Assembly (NCBI RefSeq): GCF_000313565.1 | Contig: NZ_HE578923.1 | Location: forward strand, 190,942-254,941 | Source: Dielma fastidiosa | GTDB lineage: Bacteria; Bacillota_I; Bacilli_A; Erysipelotrichales; Erysipelotrichaceae | Direction: 5' to 3' | Length of the DNA: 64,000 nucleotides | Shown here: positions 42,224-51,553 of the stretch, in pieces | Numbering within the stretch: position 1 is the stretch's first letter | How the letters are laid out: each line of letters starts with the position of its first letter | The notes under the pieces: generated by a model | Told to the model about the DNA's origin: nothing | Seen by the model: only the letters and a program-made list of their open reading frames with translations | Database searches by the model: none | Position numbers and translations under genes: made by a program

Positions 42224-43514
42224 ACAGTTGAGAAAATATCTCTCAGAGATGAATATAGCCGATATTGCGGAAATCTTGGATGAGCTTGAAGATGAGGAAA
42301 TGCTGAAGCTGTTTCGCATTTTGCCTAAGGATGCGGCCGCTGATGTGTTTTCATATTTAGAGGTAGCCAGTCAGCAGTTTATTATTACATCCTTAAGTGA
42401 CCGTGAAGCGGCAACGATTATCGATAATCTGATGGCTGATGATGCCACTGATTTTTTGGAGGAAATGCCGGCAAATATCGTGAAAAAGCTGCTGACCAAT
42501 GCCAGTGCGGAAACGCGAAGGGATATTAATCATTTATTGCGTTATCCTGAATATTCGGCAGGCAGTATCATGACCGTTGAATATATTGATCTGAAGGAGA
42601 GTCTGACGGTCGCGCAGGCTATTGAGCGTATCCGCCGCAAGGGATTGGACAGTGAAACAATCAATATTTGTTATGTGCTGGATCATGAACGCAAGCTTTT
42701 AGGCACAGCAGCTTTGCGCTACCTCTTATTGAGCCGTCCAGATCAGACAATCGGTGATATTATGCATGAGAACGTTATTGCCATTCATACGCTGATGGAT
42801 CAGGAAGAGGTTGCCGCACAATTTAAAAAGTATGACTTTACCGCGATGCCGGTAGTTGATAATGAAAATCGGATGGTTGGGATTATCACAGTCGATGATA
42901 TCGTCGATATTATTGATGAAGAAACGACAGAGGATATTGAAAAGATGGCTGCCATCATGCCGTCTGATAAACCTTATATGTATACTGGCATTTTTGAAAC
43001 TTATAAAAAACGTATTCCATGGCTGTTGCTGCTGATGGTGTCGGCAACCTTTACCGGTCAGGTAATCAAAAGCTTTGAAGACGCGCTCAGTGTCTGTACA
43101 GTGCTGACCTTATTTATACCGATGCTGATGGATACGGGCGGCAATGCCGGCGGACAAGCCAGTGTTACTGTAATCCGCGGATTATCGTTAGGTGAAATTG
43201 AATACAGTGATGTGTTTGGCATCATCTGGAAGGAACTGCGGGTGGCGCTCTTATGCGGCGGCACACTGGCTGCGGCTAACTTTGTCAAGCTGATGCTGAT
43301 CGATCAGGTAGGCATGAGTGTTGCGCTTGTCGTATGCCTGACTTTAGTGATTACCGTAATCATGGCGAAGCTCATTGGCTGTACCTTGCCGATCTTGGCA
43401 AAAAAAGTAGGTTTTGACCCTGCCGTTATGGCCAGCCCATTCATTACGACAATCGTTGATGCATTGTCCTTGATTGTTTATTTCCAGATTGCCACCCATT
43501 TATTGGGGTTGTAG
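42183..43514 (+). CDS. mgtE: Magnesium transporter MgtE
   Basis: 443 residues. N-terminal MgtE_N helical domain (LRKYLSEMNIADIAEILDELEDEE, DDATDFLEEMP), two CBS domains (IMTVEYIDLKESLTVAQAIERI; IGDIMHENVIAIHTLMDQEEVAAQFKKY) and a C-terminal five-helix pore domain with PMLMDTGGNAGGQASVTVIRGL. It is a gated Mg2+ channel; acidic residues in the cytosolic domains sense Mg2+. Its start is buried in an upstream ORF. No M-box riboswitch is recognisable in the short leader. Confidence 0.95.
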   Translation: MEEIKKLLEAKQFKQLRKYLSEMNIADIAEILDELEDEEMLKLFRILPKDAAADVFSYLEVASQQFIITSLSDREAATIIDNLMADDATDFLEEMPANIVKKLLTNASAETRRDINHLLRYPEYSAGSIMTVEYIDLKESLTVAQAIERIRRKGLDSETINICYVLDHERKLLGTAALRYLLLSRPDQTIGDIMHENVIAIHTLMDQEEVAAQFKKYDFTAMPVVDNENRMVGIITVDDIVDIIDEETTEDIEKMAAIMPSDKPYMYTGIFETYKKRIPWLLLLMVSATFTGQVIKSFEDALSVCTVLTLFIPMLMDTGGNAGGQASVTVIRGLSLGEIEYSDVFGIIWKELRVALLCGGTLAAANFVKLMLIDQVGMSVALVVCLTLVITVIMAKLIGCTLPILAKKVGFDPAVMASPFITTIVDALSLIVYFQIATHLLGL

Positions 43515-43524
43515 AAATTAAAAC

Positions 43525-43555
43525 CAAGTTATGCATGCCGCATAGCTTTTTTTAT
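43525..43555 (+). terminator. Terminator of mgtE
   Basis: Stem AGTTATGC/GCATAGCT (one wobble), ATGCC loop, TTTTTTA tail. The next 200 bp, to about 43760, contain scattered TTCACAA/TTGTGA half-sites but no gene. Confidence 0.85.
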
Positions 43556-43764
43556 GGAGCTTGTGAAAAAGATTGGTTTCATAACGTTGAATTAGTTTAT
43601 GATAACACTTACATTTTGACTTTTAAGACGTGCTTTTCCACTAGGGGCTGAAAGCAAGGCGAGGCAATGAAAAAGCTTCACAAACAGCTGCGTAATTTTT
43701 TCACAAAATCCTCTTGAACATTAAGAAAAGGCTTTCATATCAGGCTTTTTGATGATTTGTAAAA

Positions 43765-43780
43765 TTGATAACGGTTACAT
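43765..43780 (+). promoter_or_regulatory. cre site upstream of adhE
   Basis: TTGATAACGGTTACAT matches the CcpA cre consensus WTGNNARCGNWWWCAW at every position. It lies about 70 nt upstream of the predicted transcription start, compatible with activation or repression by CcpA. Confidence 0.75.
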
Positions 43781-43795
43781 TAAAATAAATGTGAA

Positions 43796-43841
43796 TTTGT
43801 TAACAAAAGTGCTTGCAAACGTCATTTTCTTGTGTTAACCT
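43796..43841 (+). promoter_or_regulatory. adhE promoter with adjacent palindrome
   Basis: Palindrome TTTGTTAACAAA (43796-43807) lies directly upstream of TTGCAA (43813-43818), then a 17-nt spacer and TAACCT (43836-43841). TTGCAAACG also matches the left half of a cre. Confidence 0.5.
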
Positions 43842-43883
43842 ATGTGTGTGAAAGAAATCACAATAAGGTTTGGAGGAAAAAAT

Positions 43884-46523
43884 ATGGCAAACGAAAAACA
43901 AAAAGAAGTAGAAAATGTTCAAGCTGTCAGCCCGGCAGTTGCTGAAGTAAATCGTTTAGTAGATAACGGTTTGAAGGCACTCGATGAATTCATGCTGCTG
44001 GATCAAGATCAAGTTGATTATATCGTAGCGAAGGCATCAGTTGCTGCACTGGATCAGCATGGTGTGCTGGCATTGGCCGCAATCGAAGAAACCGGCCGCG
44101 GTGTGTTTGAAGATAAGGCAACAAAGAATTTATTCGCCTGTGAGCATGTTGTCAACAATATGCGTCATACCAAAACAGTAGGCATCATTTCTGAAAATGA
44201 TGTTACAGGCATTACTGAAGTAGCGGAACCGGTAGGTGTTGTCTGCGGTATCGTACCGACAACCAACCCAACCTCAACAGCAATCTTCAAAAGCTTAATC
44301 TGTTTGAAGACAAGAAATCCAATCGTGTTCAGCTTCCATCCATCTGCTGTTAAATGTTCAATTCAAGCGGCTAAGGTTGTCTATGATGCAGCTGTTGCGG
44401 CGGGTGCTCCTAAGAACTGCATTCAGTGGATTGAAAAACCTTCAATGGAAGGTACAAACGCATTGATGAATCATCCAGGTATTTCTACAATCTTGGCAAC
44501 TGGCGGCAATGCAATGGTTAAAGCAGCTTACTCATGCGGTAAACCAGCATTAGGTGTTGGTGCCGGCAACGTACCTGCTTATGTAGAAAAATCATGTAAT
44601 ATCCGTCAGGCTGCTAATGATATCGTGTTATCAAAGGCATTTGACAATGGTATGATCTGTGCTTCTGAATCGGCTGCCATAATCGATAAAGAAATCTATG
44701 ATGAATTCCTGAAGGAAATGAAAACTTTCGGAGTTTACATGGCTAATAAGAAAGAAAAAGAATTGCTTGAAAAATATATCTTCGGTGTAACAGCTTATTC
44801 AGCAGATGTTGATAAAGCTAAAATGAATCCGAATCAGGTTGGTAAATCTGCAAAATGGATTGCGGAACAAGCGGGCTTCAAGGTTCCTGAAAATACCGTC
44901 ATTATCTTAGCTGAATGTAAAGAAGTAGGTCCTAATGAACCGCTGACTCGTGAGAAGTTATCACCAGTATTAGCAGTGTTGAAATCAACAACTACTGAAG
45001 AAGGTATGAAGATGGCTGAACAGATGGTTGAGTTTAACGGTCTGGGACATTCAGCTGCGATTCATACATCTGATGATGCGATTGCGAAAGAATTCGGCAA
45101 ACGTATGAAAGCAATCCGTATTATCTGGAATTCACCTTCTACTTTCGGCGGTATCGGTAATGTATACAACGCCTTCCTCCCATCATTAACACTTGGCTGC
45201 GGATCTTATGGACATAACTCGGTTGGCAACAACGTAAGTGCCATTAACCTGATCAATATCAAGAAACTGGGGAGACGTAAAAACAATATGCAATGGTTCA
45301 AAGTACCTTCTAAGATTTATTTCGAAAGAGATTCAATTGAGTATTTGAGACAAATGAGAGAAATGGAACGTGTCTATATTGTTACTGACCGTTCAATGGT
45401 TGATTTAGGTTATGTAAATAAGGTCACTGATCAGCTGAACCTGCGCCGTAATAAAGTTCAATATCAATTATTCTGCGATGTTGAGCCAGATCCATCAATC
45501 GCAACAGTACAGCGCGGTGTTGAAATCATGAGAGCCTTCCAGCCGGATACGATTATCGCATTAGGCGGCGGTTCATGTATGGATGCTGCTAAGGGTATGT
45601 GGCTGTTCTATGAAAATCCTGAAGTTAACTTCGATGATCTGAAACAAAAATTCATCGATATCCGTAAACGCGCCTTCCGTTATCCGGAATTAGGCAAGAA
45701 ATCAAAACTGGTTTGTATCCCAACAACCTCTGGTACAGGTTCAGAAGTAACACCATTTGCGGTTATCTCTGATAAGATTGCCAACAAGAAATATCCGCTG
45801 GCTGATTACTCACTGACACCAACAATCGCGATTGTTGACCCAGCTCTGACAATGAATCTGCCGCGTTCAATAACGGCTGATACCGGTATGGACGTATTAA
45901 CTCATGCTACTGAGGCTTATGTTTCTACATTGGCTAATGATTATACGGATGGTTTATGCTTACAGGCAATTAAGATCGTGTTCAAATATCTGCTGCGCGC
46001 AGTAAATAATGGGGCTAATGATCCAGAAGCACGTGAAAAGATGCATAATGCTTCTTGTATCGCAGGTATGGCATTTGCCAACGCGTTCCTGGGTGTTAAC
46101 CACTCCATCGCTCATAAGATCGGTGCTGAATTCCATGTTCCGCATGGCCGTGCCAATGCGATTCTGCTGCCGCATGTAATCCGCTACAATGGTACAAAAC
46201 CGCAGAAAAACAGCTTATGGCCGAAGTATAATTACTATCGTGCTGATGAAAGATATGCAGAAATCGCTCAAATGCTCGGTCTGCCTGCATCCACTGTTGA
46301 AGAGGGTGTCGCATCTTACGCGAAAGCTTGCGCTGATTTAGGTAAAGCATGCGGTATCAAGATGAATTTTGCTGACCAGGGTATTGATGAAAAAGATTGG
46401 AAAGACAGAGAAAGAAGAATTGCTCTGCTTGCTTATGAAGATCAGTGCTCACCGGCAAATCCACGTCTGCCAATGATCGAGGATATGATTGATATTCTTG
46501 AAAAAGCATATAAAGGCAACTAA
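43884..46523 (+). CDS. adhE: Bifunctional aldehyde-alcohol dehydrogenase AdhE
   Basis: 879 residues from the ATG at 43884, preceded by TTTGGAGG. N-terminal aldehyde dehydrogenase domain with catalytic Cys in GMICASESAAII and NAD-binding GVGAGNVPAYVE. The C-terminal iron-dependent alcohol dehydrogenase has GGGSCMDAAKG and the metal histidines in HSIAHKIGAEFHVPHGRANAILLPHVIRYN. It reduces acetyl-CoA to ethanol via acetaldehyde, forms spirosomes, and re-oxidises NADH. It is monocistronic, with a perfect cre upstream. Confidence 0.97.
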   Translation: MANEKQKEVENVQAVSPAVAEVNRLVDNGLKALDEFMLLDQDQVDYIVAKASVAALDQHGVLALAAIEETGRGVFEDKATKNLFACEHVVNNMRHTKTVGIISENDVTGITEVAEPVGVVCGIVPTTNPTSTAIFKSLICLKTRNPIVFSFHPSAVKCSIQAAKVVYDAAVAAGAPKNCIQWIEKPSMEGTNALMNHPGISTILATGGNAMVKAAYSCGKPALGVGAGNVPAYVEKSCNIRQAANDIVLSKAFDNGMICASESAAIIDKEIYDEFLKEMKTFGVYMANKKEKELLEKYIFGVTAYSADVDKAKMNPNQVGKSAKWIAEQAGFKVPENTVIILAECKEVGPNEPLTREKLSPVLAVLKSTTTEEGMKMAEQMVEFNGLGHSAAIHTSDDAIAKEFGKRMKAIRIIWNSPSTFGGIGNVYNAFLPSLTLGCGSYGHNSVGNNVSAINLINIKKLGRRKNNMQWFKVPSKIYFERDSIEYLRQMREMERVYIVTDRSMVDLGYVNKVTDQLNLRRNKVQYQLFCDVEPDPSIATVQRGVEIMRAFQPDTIIALGGGSCMDAAKGMWLFYENPEVNFDDLKQKFIDIRKRAFRYPELGKKSKLVCIPTTSGTGSEVTPFAVISDKIANKKYPLADYSLTPTIAIVDPALTMNLPRSITADTGMDVLTHATEAYVSTLANDYTDGLCLQAIKIVFKYLLRAVNNGANDPEAREKMHNASCIAGMAFANAFLGVNHSIAHKIGAEFHVPHGRANAILLPHVIRYNGTKPQKNSLWPKYNYYRADERYAEIAQMLGLPASTVEEGVASYAKACADLGKACGIKMNFADQGIDEKDWKDRERRIALLAYEDQCSPANPRLPMIEDMIDILEKAYKGN

Positions 46524-46540
46524 TTAAGTAAAAGATGATT

Positions 46541-46573
46541 AAACACAGGATGCTTCTTCCTGTGTTTTTCTTT
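46541..46573 (+). terminator. Terminator of adhE
   Basis: Stem AAACACAGGA/TCCTGTGTTT, 7-nt loop, T-rich tail. Confidence 0.92.
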
Positions 46574-46647
46574 ATCTTAAATGGCGTATTCATTTATTTT
46601 AGTATTGATTAAAGATTTGTTATAATAAGGTAAATGGAGGATCAGCT

Positions 46648-47457
46648 ATGAAACGATATACGGTAGGACAGATGGCTAAGGCAATGGGTGTTTCACCGCA
46701 GACACTGCGTCACTATGAGGAGATGGGATTGGTAGAAGCGCAGCGGAATGAACAGAATCAGTATCGTGAATTTTCTATGCGTGATAATAAAATATTAATG
46801 CAGACGGCATTATACCGCTCAATGGGCTTTTCTTTAAAAGAGATTCGCTCTTTGTTTAAGGAATATCAAGATGAAGCGGTACAGGCAGCTTTTGATCGGC
46901 GCATCGATGAGGTTGATCAGCAGATTGCTCAGCTCCAGCTGTTAAAGGTTGAACTAAAGGAGTATGCGGATTCGATAGAGACGGCGCTGAAACACTCAGG
47001 GGAATGCTGGATTGATGAGCAGGATAAGGAATTTTATGGAGTCTTGAAAAAGGGCAGCGGTCTGGGGCTTGAGTCAGAGGATGGCGATGAATTGCTTGAA
47101 TTTCAGAAAAAGGCGCCGCATATCCGTCAGGGCTTTAAGATATCATTAAAGCGTGTTCTTGAACCCACTCATGCTTTTGATTTTCAATATGGCGTTTTTC
47201 TCAAAAAGGAATGGGCAGAAACGCATTGTCCAATTCATGAAATCGAAAATCACAAGATCACACTGAAAGCACCGCTGGCCCATCAGATATTGGAGACATC
47301 AACCTTTTCATCAACAGTGTTTCAGCCTTTGCTGGCCTATGCTGATGAACATGGATATGAGGCAGCCGGTGATTTTTATGGCATTGCTCTGTATATGAAC
47401 TATGTTGAAGAAGATAAGAATTATTTTGAATTTTTCTTGCCGCTGAAAAAGAAGTAA
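46648..47457 (+). CDS. MerR-family regulator with GyrI-like effector domain
   Basis: 269 residues. The MerR HTH (YTVGQMAKAMGVSPQTLRHYEEMGLV, then the wing NQYREFSMRDN) is followed by a dimerisation coiled coil (DRRIDEVDQQIAQLQLLKVEL). The C-terminal part of about 150 residues resembles a BmrR/GyrI-type ligand domain. TGGAGG precedes the ATG. Directly downstream is a flavoprotein gene whose promoter has the 19-bp spacer and dyad of MerR targets, so that gene is the probable target. Confidence 0.88.
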   Translation: MKRYTVGQMAKAMGVSPQTLRHYEEMGLVEAQRNEQNQYREFSMRDNKILMQTALYRSMGFSLKEIRSLFKEYQDEAVQAAFDRRIDEVDQQIAQLQLLKVELKEYADSIETALKHSGECWIDEQDKEFYGVLKKGSGLGLESEDGDELLEFQKKAPHIRQGFKISLKRVLEPTHAFDFQYGVFLKKEWAETHCPIHEIENHKITLKAPLAHQILETSTFSSTVFQPLLAYADEHGYEAAGDFYGIALYMNYVEEDKNYFEFFLPLKKK

Positions 47458-47481
47458 ATGCTAATACATTAACAATCACTC

Positions 47482-47512
47482 TTGACCTTAAAACAGTTGT
47501 AAGGTTTATCCT
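47482..47512 (+). promoter_or_regulatory. MerR-type promoter of the flavoprotein gene
   Basis: TTGACC (47482-47487), 19-nt spacer, TATCCT (47507-47512). The inverted repeat ACCTTA-N9-TAAGGT (47485-47505) lies between the two boxes. The long spacer and central dyad are the classical layout for DNA-untwisting activation by MerR proteins. Confidence 0.8.
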
Positions 47513-47536
47513 TAAATGGTAACAGGAGGGTTAAGG

Positions 47537-49663
47537 ATGAAAAAAGTTTTATGTCTGCTCATGTCGGCAATGATGGCATTGTCACTGAGCGCGTGTACAA
47601 AGGAAAATGCCGAGGGTATTTATACACCGGGAACTTATACCGGCGAAGCACAGGGGTTTGGCGGAACGGTAAGTGTTACGGTTACAACAGATGCTGATAG
47701 TATTACCGAGGTAACTATTGAAGGCAGTGATGAAACACCAAACATCGGCGGTGCTGCTTTGGAAACTCTGATTGAACAAATCAAGACAGAACAAAATAGT
47801 GAGATTGATGGTGTGTCTGGCGCAACGATGACTAGTAATGCGGTTAAGGCGGCTTTAAAACAAGCCTTGGATCAGGCAATGGGTGTTGTCAGTGAACAAA
47901 CAGCGTTGAATGATGGTACATATTCAGTGAAGAGTACGGGTTACAGCTGGACTGGCATGATCAGTGCTGATGTGACAATCAAGGATAATAAGATCAGTGC
48001 GATTACGATTACTGAGGAGCATGAATCAGAGACTGGTGAAATTGCCCAGACTGCTTTTGATCTTATGATTGATCGTCTGATTGAAAATCAAAGTCTGGCA
48101 ACTGATACAATCAGCGGTGCTACAACGACATCCAATGCGATCCGTGATTTAGTATCCCAGGCAATCGTGTTAGCCGGCGGTGATCCTGCCCAATGGCAGA
48201 AGGCTGTGGAAAAGAAAAGTGATACAGTTAAGCTGGAAGGCTATGACGTTATTGTTGTCGGTCTTGGCGGTTCCGGTATTTTATCTTATTGTGCGGCTGC
48301 AGATACGGGTGCGAATGTATTCGGTATTGAAAAAGCAGCAAAACTGGGCGGTCAGTCAGCAACCACTACCGGGCCGATGGTTATTAATTCAAAATCAGCG
48401 GTTTATGAGGATGTAACTTTCGCTAATCCAGACGATGTTTATAACACATGGATCGACTATGTTGAAAGTGACGTGAAAGCGGATATTATTCATGAAGCTG
48501 TTTATAACAGCGGTACTTACCTTGATTATTATATGGAGAACTTTGGCTTTGAATTTGCCGGTATGATTATGAGCTTTGCGAAACCGGAGTGGTCACAGTT
48601 CTGGACGCGTTATGTTGGTGAGGACGGCAAGGCCAATATCTTCGGTCCGCAAAAGACCAATCAATTTGACCGGGCCATGGAAAAAGCCGCGGCATTGAAT
48701 GATAAAAATGGTTATCAGCTTGAAACAACGGCAGAAGAATTGCTTTATGATGGTGATAAGATTGTCGGTGTAAAAGCTGTTGGTTATGACGGTACGACTT
48801 ATGAAATCTATGGTGATTCTGTAATTCTGGCAACCGGCGGTTATATCGGTGATGCAAAGATGGTTGAGGAAAACTGGGGCACGATGCCTAATACGGTTGC
48901 GGCTACGATCAATGACGGTGCTGGTATTAAGATGGGGCAGGCTGCCGGCGGTACGACTTACATGATGGCAGTAGCACCGATGATTCATATTCTTCAAGTG
49001 CCGAATATGATTAAGAATGATGATTTAAGTGCTGATCAGAAGGCTGTATTATCTGCTTTAGCTTTAGTGAAAGGTGAAAAAGCCGTAACCATTCATGGTG
49101 AGGACTTAGATCCAACCTTAACGGAAGCGATGATTCCGGGCTATAAATATTATAATGTTTATACTGAAGATCAGATCAATGAGTTTAAAACTGTAGGCTT
49201 CAGCGAAAACTTTGCAAGTGCTACATCGATGTTTATGGGACAGGGCGGCAGCTTTACCGTAGGTACGCCGATTGCTGATCTGGATACAATACTTGAAGTT
49301 GGCATGCAGTACAACAATGTGCTGAAGGCATCATCAATCAGTGATTTAGCGGCGCAGATCGGTTGTGATGAAGCCGTTTTATCAGCGACCTTAGGCGGTA
49401 ATGAAACAACATATTATGCCGTAATTTGTTCCGGCTATACCTATGGTACGGTTGGCGGACTTGATGTGGATGTCAACATGAATGTTCTTCGTGCTGACGG
49501 TACACCGATTGAAAATCTGTTTGCGGTAGGTACAGATTCAATGGGTGTTGAAAATATTGAAGGTAAACCATATACACCTTGGGGCGGTCAGGCTCAGTCT
49601 TGGACCTTCGTTTCTGGTTATCTTGGCGGTCACGCGGCTGCGGAATACGGTTTAACTAAATAA
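47537..49663 (+). CDS. Surface FMN-binding/fumarate-reductase-like flavoprotein
   Basis: 708 residues from the ATG at 47537, which follows AGGAGGG. Lipoprotein signal with lipobox LSAC (Cys20). Two FMN_bind domains carry ApbE-type flavinylation motifs SGATMT (Thr99) and SGATTT (Thr198). From about 235 a FAD_binding_2 domain begins VIVVGLGGSGILSYCAAAD and ends NLFAVGTDSMGVENIEGKPY with TPWGGQAQ. It should reduce an acceptor (fumarate, urocanate or an analogue) outside the cell using flavins as relays. The acceptor is not evident. It is probably controlled by the upstream MerR protein. Confidence 0.9.
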   Translation: MKKVLCLLMSAMMALSLSACTKENAEGIYTPGTYTGEAQGFGGTVSVTVTTDADSITEVTIEGSDETPNIGGAALETLIEQIKTEQNSEIDGVSGATMTSNAVKAALKQALDQAMGVVSEQTALNDGTYSVKSTGYSWTGMISADVTIKDNKISAITITEEHESETGEIAQTAFDLMIDRLIENQSLATDTISGATTTSNAIRDLVSQAIVLAGGDPAQWQKAVEKKSDTVKLEGYDVIVVGLGGSGILSYCAAADTGANVFGIEKAAKLGGQSATTTGPMVINSKSAVYEDVTFANPDDVYNTWIDYVESDVKADIIHEAVYNSGTYLDYYMENFGFEFAGMIMSFAKPEWSQFWTRYVGEDGKANIFGPQKTNQFDRAMEKAAALNDKNGYQLETTAEELLYDGDKIVGVKAVGYDGTTYEIYGDSVILATGGYIGDAKMVEENWGTMPNTVAATINDGAGIKMGQAAGGTTYMMAVAPMIHILQVPNMIKNDDLSADQKAVLSALALVKGEKAVTIHGEDLDPTLTEAMIPGYKYYNVYTEDQINEFKTVGFSENFASATSMFMGQGGSFTVGTPIADLDTILEVGMQYNNVLKASSISDLAAQIGCDEAVLSATLGGNETTYYAVICSGYTYGTVGGLDVDVNMNVLRADGTPIENLFAVGTDSMGVENIEGKPYTPWGGQAQSWTFVSGYLGGHAAAEYGLTK

Positions 49664-49680
49664 CTCAATAATTAACAAAT

Positions 49681-49727
49681 GCTGCAAGTGTTCAGTGAAT
49701 CTGGATGCCTGCGGCTTTTTGTTATAT
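49681..49727 (+). terminator. Weak terminator after flavoprotein gene
   Basis: Imperfect stem GCTGCAAG...CCTGCGGC with a long loop, then TTTTTG. Confidence 0.4.
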
Positions 49728-49761
49728 TCAGATTGAGGCTGTCATGGTTAGCTGAAAATGA

Positions 49762-49800
49762 TTGTTAATATGAATTATGTATTATATAATTTGATACATA
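49762..49800 (+). promoter_or_regulatory. Promoter and dyad of the HTH-membrane gene
   Basis: TTGTTA (49762-49767), 17-nt spacer, TATAAT (49785-49790). The inverted repeat TATGTAT-N11-ATACATA (49776-49800) straddles the -10, suggesting autorepression. A leader of about 135 nt follows with no further feature seen. Confidence 0.6.
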
Positions 49801-49932
49801 TTAGAGCAAGAATGGGATAAAAACATAAAAAATGACAATTTTAATAGCAATGCACCCTATAGTTGCGTAATAGTTGGTAGATATTTATAAAATTACGGTT
49901 TAAAATGTGAACAATGAAAGAGGTATACAAAA

Positions 49933-50496
49933 ATGGAAGATGAGAAGTTAGGATTACAGCTTCAAGATTTACGAATAAAAAAGAATATGACACAAGAAAT
50001 GGTAGCTGAATATATGAATATAAGTCGTCAAACGATTTCTAAGTGGGAAGCGAATAAGAGTAAACCAAGTACGAAGAATCTAATTAGACTTGCTGAATTT
50101 TTTGAAGTACCGTTGAGTAGATTAACAGGTACTGTTGATCATGAAAAAGAAATTAATATATCGAAATTCAATAGGAGCTTTATGATGCTAACGACTACTA
50201 TTTACAGCGGATCTTGTATTCTGTATTCGTTGGGCAAAGGAGATGCCTTACTGCAAGGGATTTGTCTATTTATTATTTTTGTAATGGGTATCTTAATGTC
50301 ATTTGGCATATGGAAGTTAAAACCAGAAATAAGAAAAAAGATTGCTTTTGAACAGTTGATATTTTGTATCATGTGTTGGCTTTTGAATAGTATATTACCA
50401 CTGTATATTGGCAATATAATAACTATGTTAGTAGCACTTGCAATATCAGCTTTTTGGGTAAAAAGAGTGGTTTTGAAATTACAGATGACCAATTAA
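49933..50496 (+). CDS. XRE-family HTH protein with membrane domain
   Basis: 187 residues. HTH_3 at about 8-65 (LQDLRIKKNMTQEMVAEYMNISRQTISKWEANKSKPSTKNLIRLAEFFEV), then four hydrophobic segments between about 85 and 180. The layout is that of membrane-bound XRE regulators. The signal and target are unknown. AAAGAGG lies upstream of the ATG. Its base composition is more AT-rich than its neighbours, which may point to transfer. It is monocistronic with its own terminator. Confidence 0.82.
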   Translation: MEDEKLGLQLQDLRIKKNMTQEMVAEYMNISRQTISKWEANKSKPSTKNLIRLAEFFEVPLSRLTGTVDHEKEINISKFNRSFMMLTTTIYSGSCILYSLGKGDALLQGICLFIIFVMGILMSFGIWKLKPEIRKKIAFEQLIFCIMCWLLNSILPLYIGNIITMLVALAISAFWVKRVVLKLQMTN

Positions 50497-50566
50497 TTTT
50501 GATTCAGCTTGATGAGTTATTTGAATAACAGAAGATTATTTAAATAATCAGTAGCAATAGAAAAAT

Positions 50567-50613
50567 AAGCTTTGATATCAGGAATTCATGATCCTGATAT
50601 CAAGGCTTTTTTG
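50567..50613 (+). terminator. Terminator of the HTH-membrane gene
   Basis: Long 17-bp stem (50567-50583 with 50592-50608, one wobble), 8-nt loop, TTTTTTG tail. Confidence 0.92.
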
Positions 50614-50722
50614 CGTAAATGAATGTATAAATTAGTTTTGAACACATTAATAAAACTTTTTGTTAACTTTTCCTTGCCAAGCTTTAATTTATAATAAAAG
50701 TATCAAAAAAGGATGGTAGCAA

Positions 50723-51553
50723 ATGGAACCTTATAAAATGCTGAATGAAAAAGCGGCACAGATCAGAAGATTAGCATTGGAATCAATTTATCTGGCGCAA
50801 AGCGGTCATCCGGGCGGTTCACTTTCAATCGCGGAACTGCTTTCGGTACTCTATTTTGATGTGATGGCAATCGATCCTTTAAAACCGGATTGGGCTGAGC
50901 GTGATCGTTTTGTCTTATCGAAAGGGCATTGTGCCCCCGCTTATTATGCGGCTTTAGCCCTTCGCGGTTATTTTGAGGTAGAAGCGCTGAAGCAGCTGCG
51001 CAAAGGCAGGGATACACTTCAGGGGCATCCGTCAATGACTAAGACCCGCGGCGTCGATGCTACAACTGGTTCACTGGGACAGGGCTTATCGATCGCAAAC
51101 GGAATGGCTCTTTATGCAAAACGCAGTCATATGAAGCAGCGAATCTATTGCTTATGCGGTGACGGTGAGATTCAGGAAGGTCAAATTTGGGAAGCGGCCA
51201 TGACCAGCGCGCATTATAAGCTGAATAATCTGGTGTTGTTTGTGGATGCGAATGGTTTGCAGATTGACGGTTTAGTGAGTGAAGTGATGAATGACGCGCC
51301 GATTGCGGAAAAGTTTAAGGCTTTTAATTGGCAGATCTATGAGATTAACGGCCATGATGTAAAGGTCATAAGCTCCTTGCTTAAAGATTTAAAAGAAGAA
51401 CAGACAAAGCCTGTCTGCATCGTATTAAATACCGTTAAGGGTAAGGGTGTGTCCTTTATGGAAAATCAAGCTGCTTGGCATGGCGGCGCGCCGAATCGTG
51501 AACAGTATGAACAAGCATGCAAAGAACTTACGGTTGGAGGTACTTATGAATAA
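50723..51553 (+). CDS. Transketolase, N-terminal subunit
   Basis: 276 residues. Thiamine-PP domain: SGHPGGSLSIAELLSVLYF, FVLSKGHCAPAYYAAL, QGHPSMTKTRGVDATTGSLGQGLSIANGMALYAK, and the diphosphate/Mg site GDGEIQEGQIWEA with VDANGLQIDG. With the next gene it makes a split transketolase. First gene of a 12-gene operon; TATAAT at 50690-50695 has no clear -35. It overlaps the C-terminal subunit gene by 8 nt. The donor ketose is unknown. Confidence 0.93.
   Translation: MEPYKMLNEKAAQIRRLALESIYLAQSGHPGGSLSIAELLSVLYFDVMAIDPLKPDWAERDRFVLSKGHCAPAYYAALALRGYFEVEALKQLRKGRDTLQGHPSMTKTRGVDATTGSLGQGLSIANGMALYAKRSHMKQRIYCLCGDGEIQEGQIWEAAMTSAHYKLNNLVLFVDANGLQIDGLVSEVMNDAPIAEKFKAFNWQIYEINGHDVKVISSLLKDLKEEQTKPVCIVLNTVKGKGVSFMENQAAWHGGAPNREQYEQACKELTVGGTYE

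Noticed and set aside
43555-43760. Possible Rex sites upstream of adhE (TTGTGA and TTCACAA half-sites)
   Set aside because: The half-sites are not at the spacing of an 18-bp Rex operator (TTGTGA-N6-TCACAA). Kept only as a remark.
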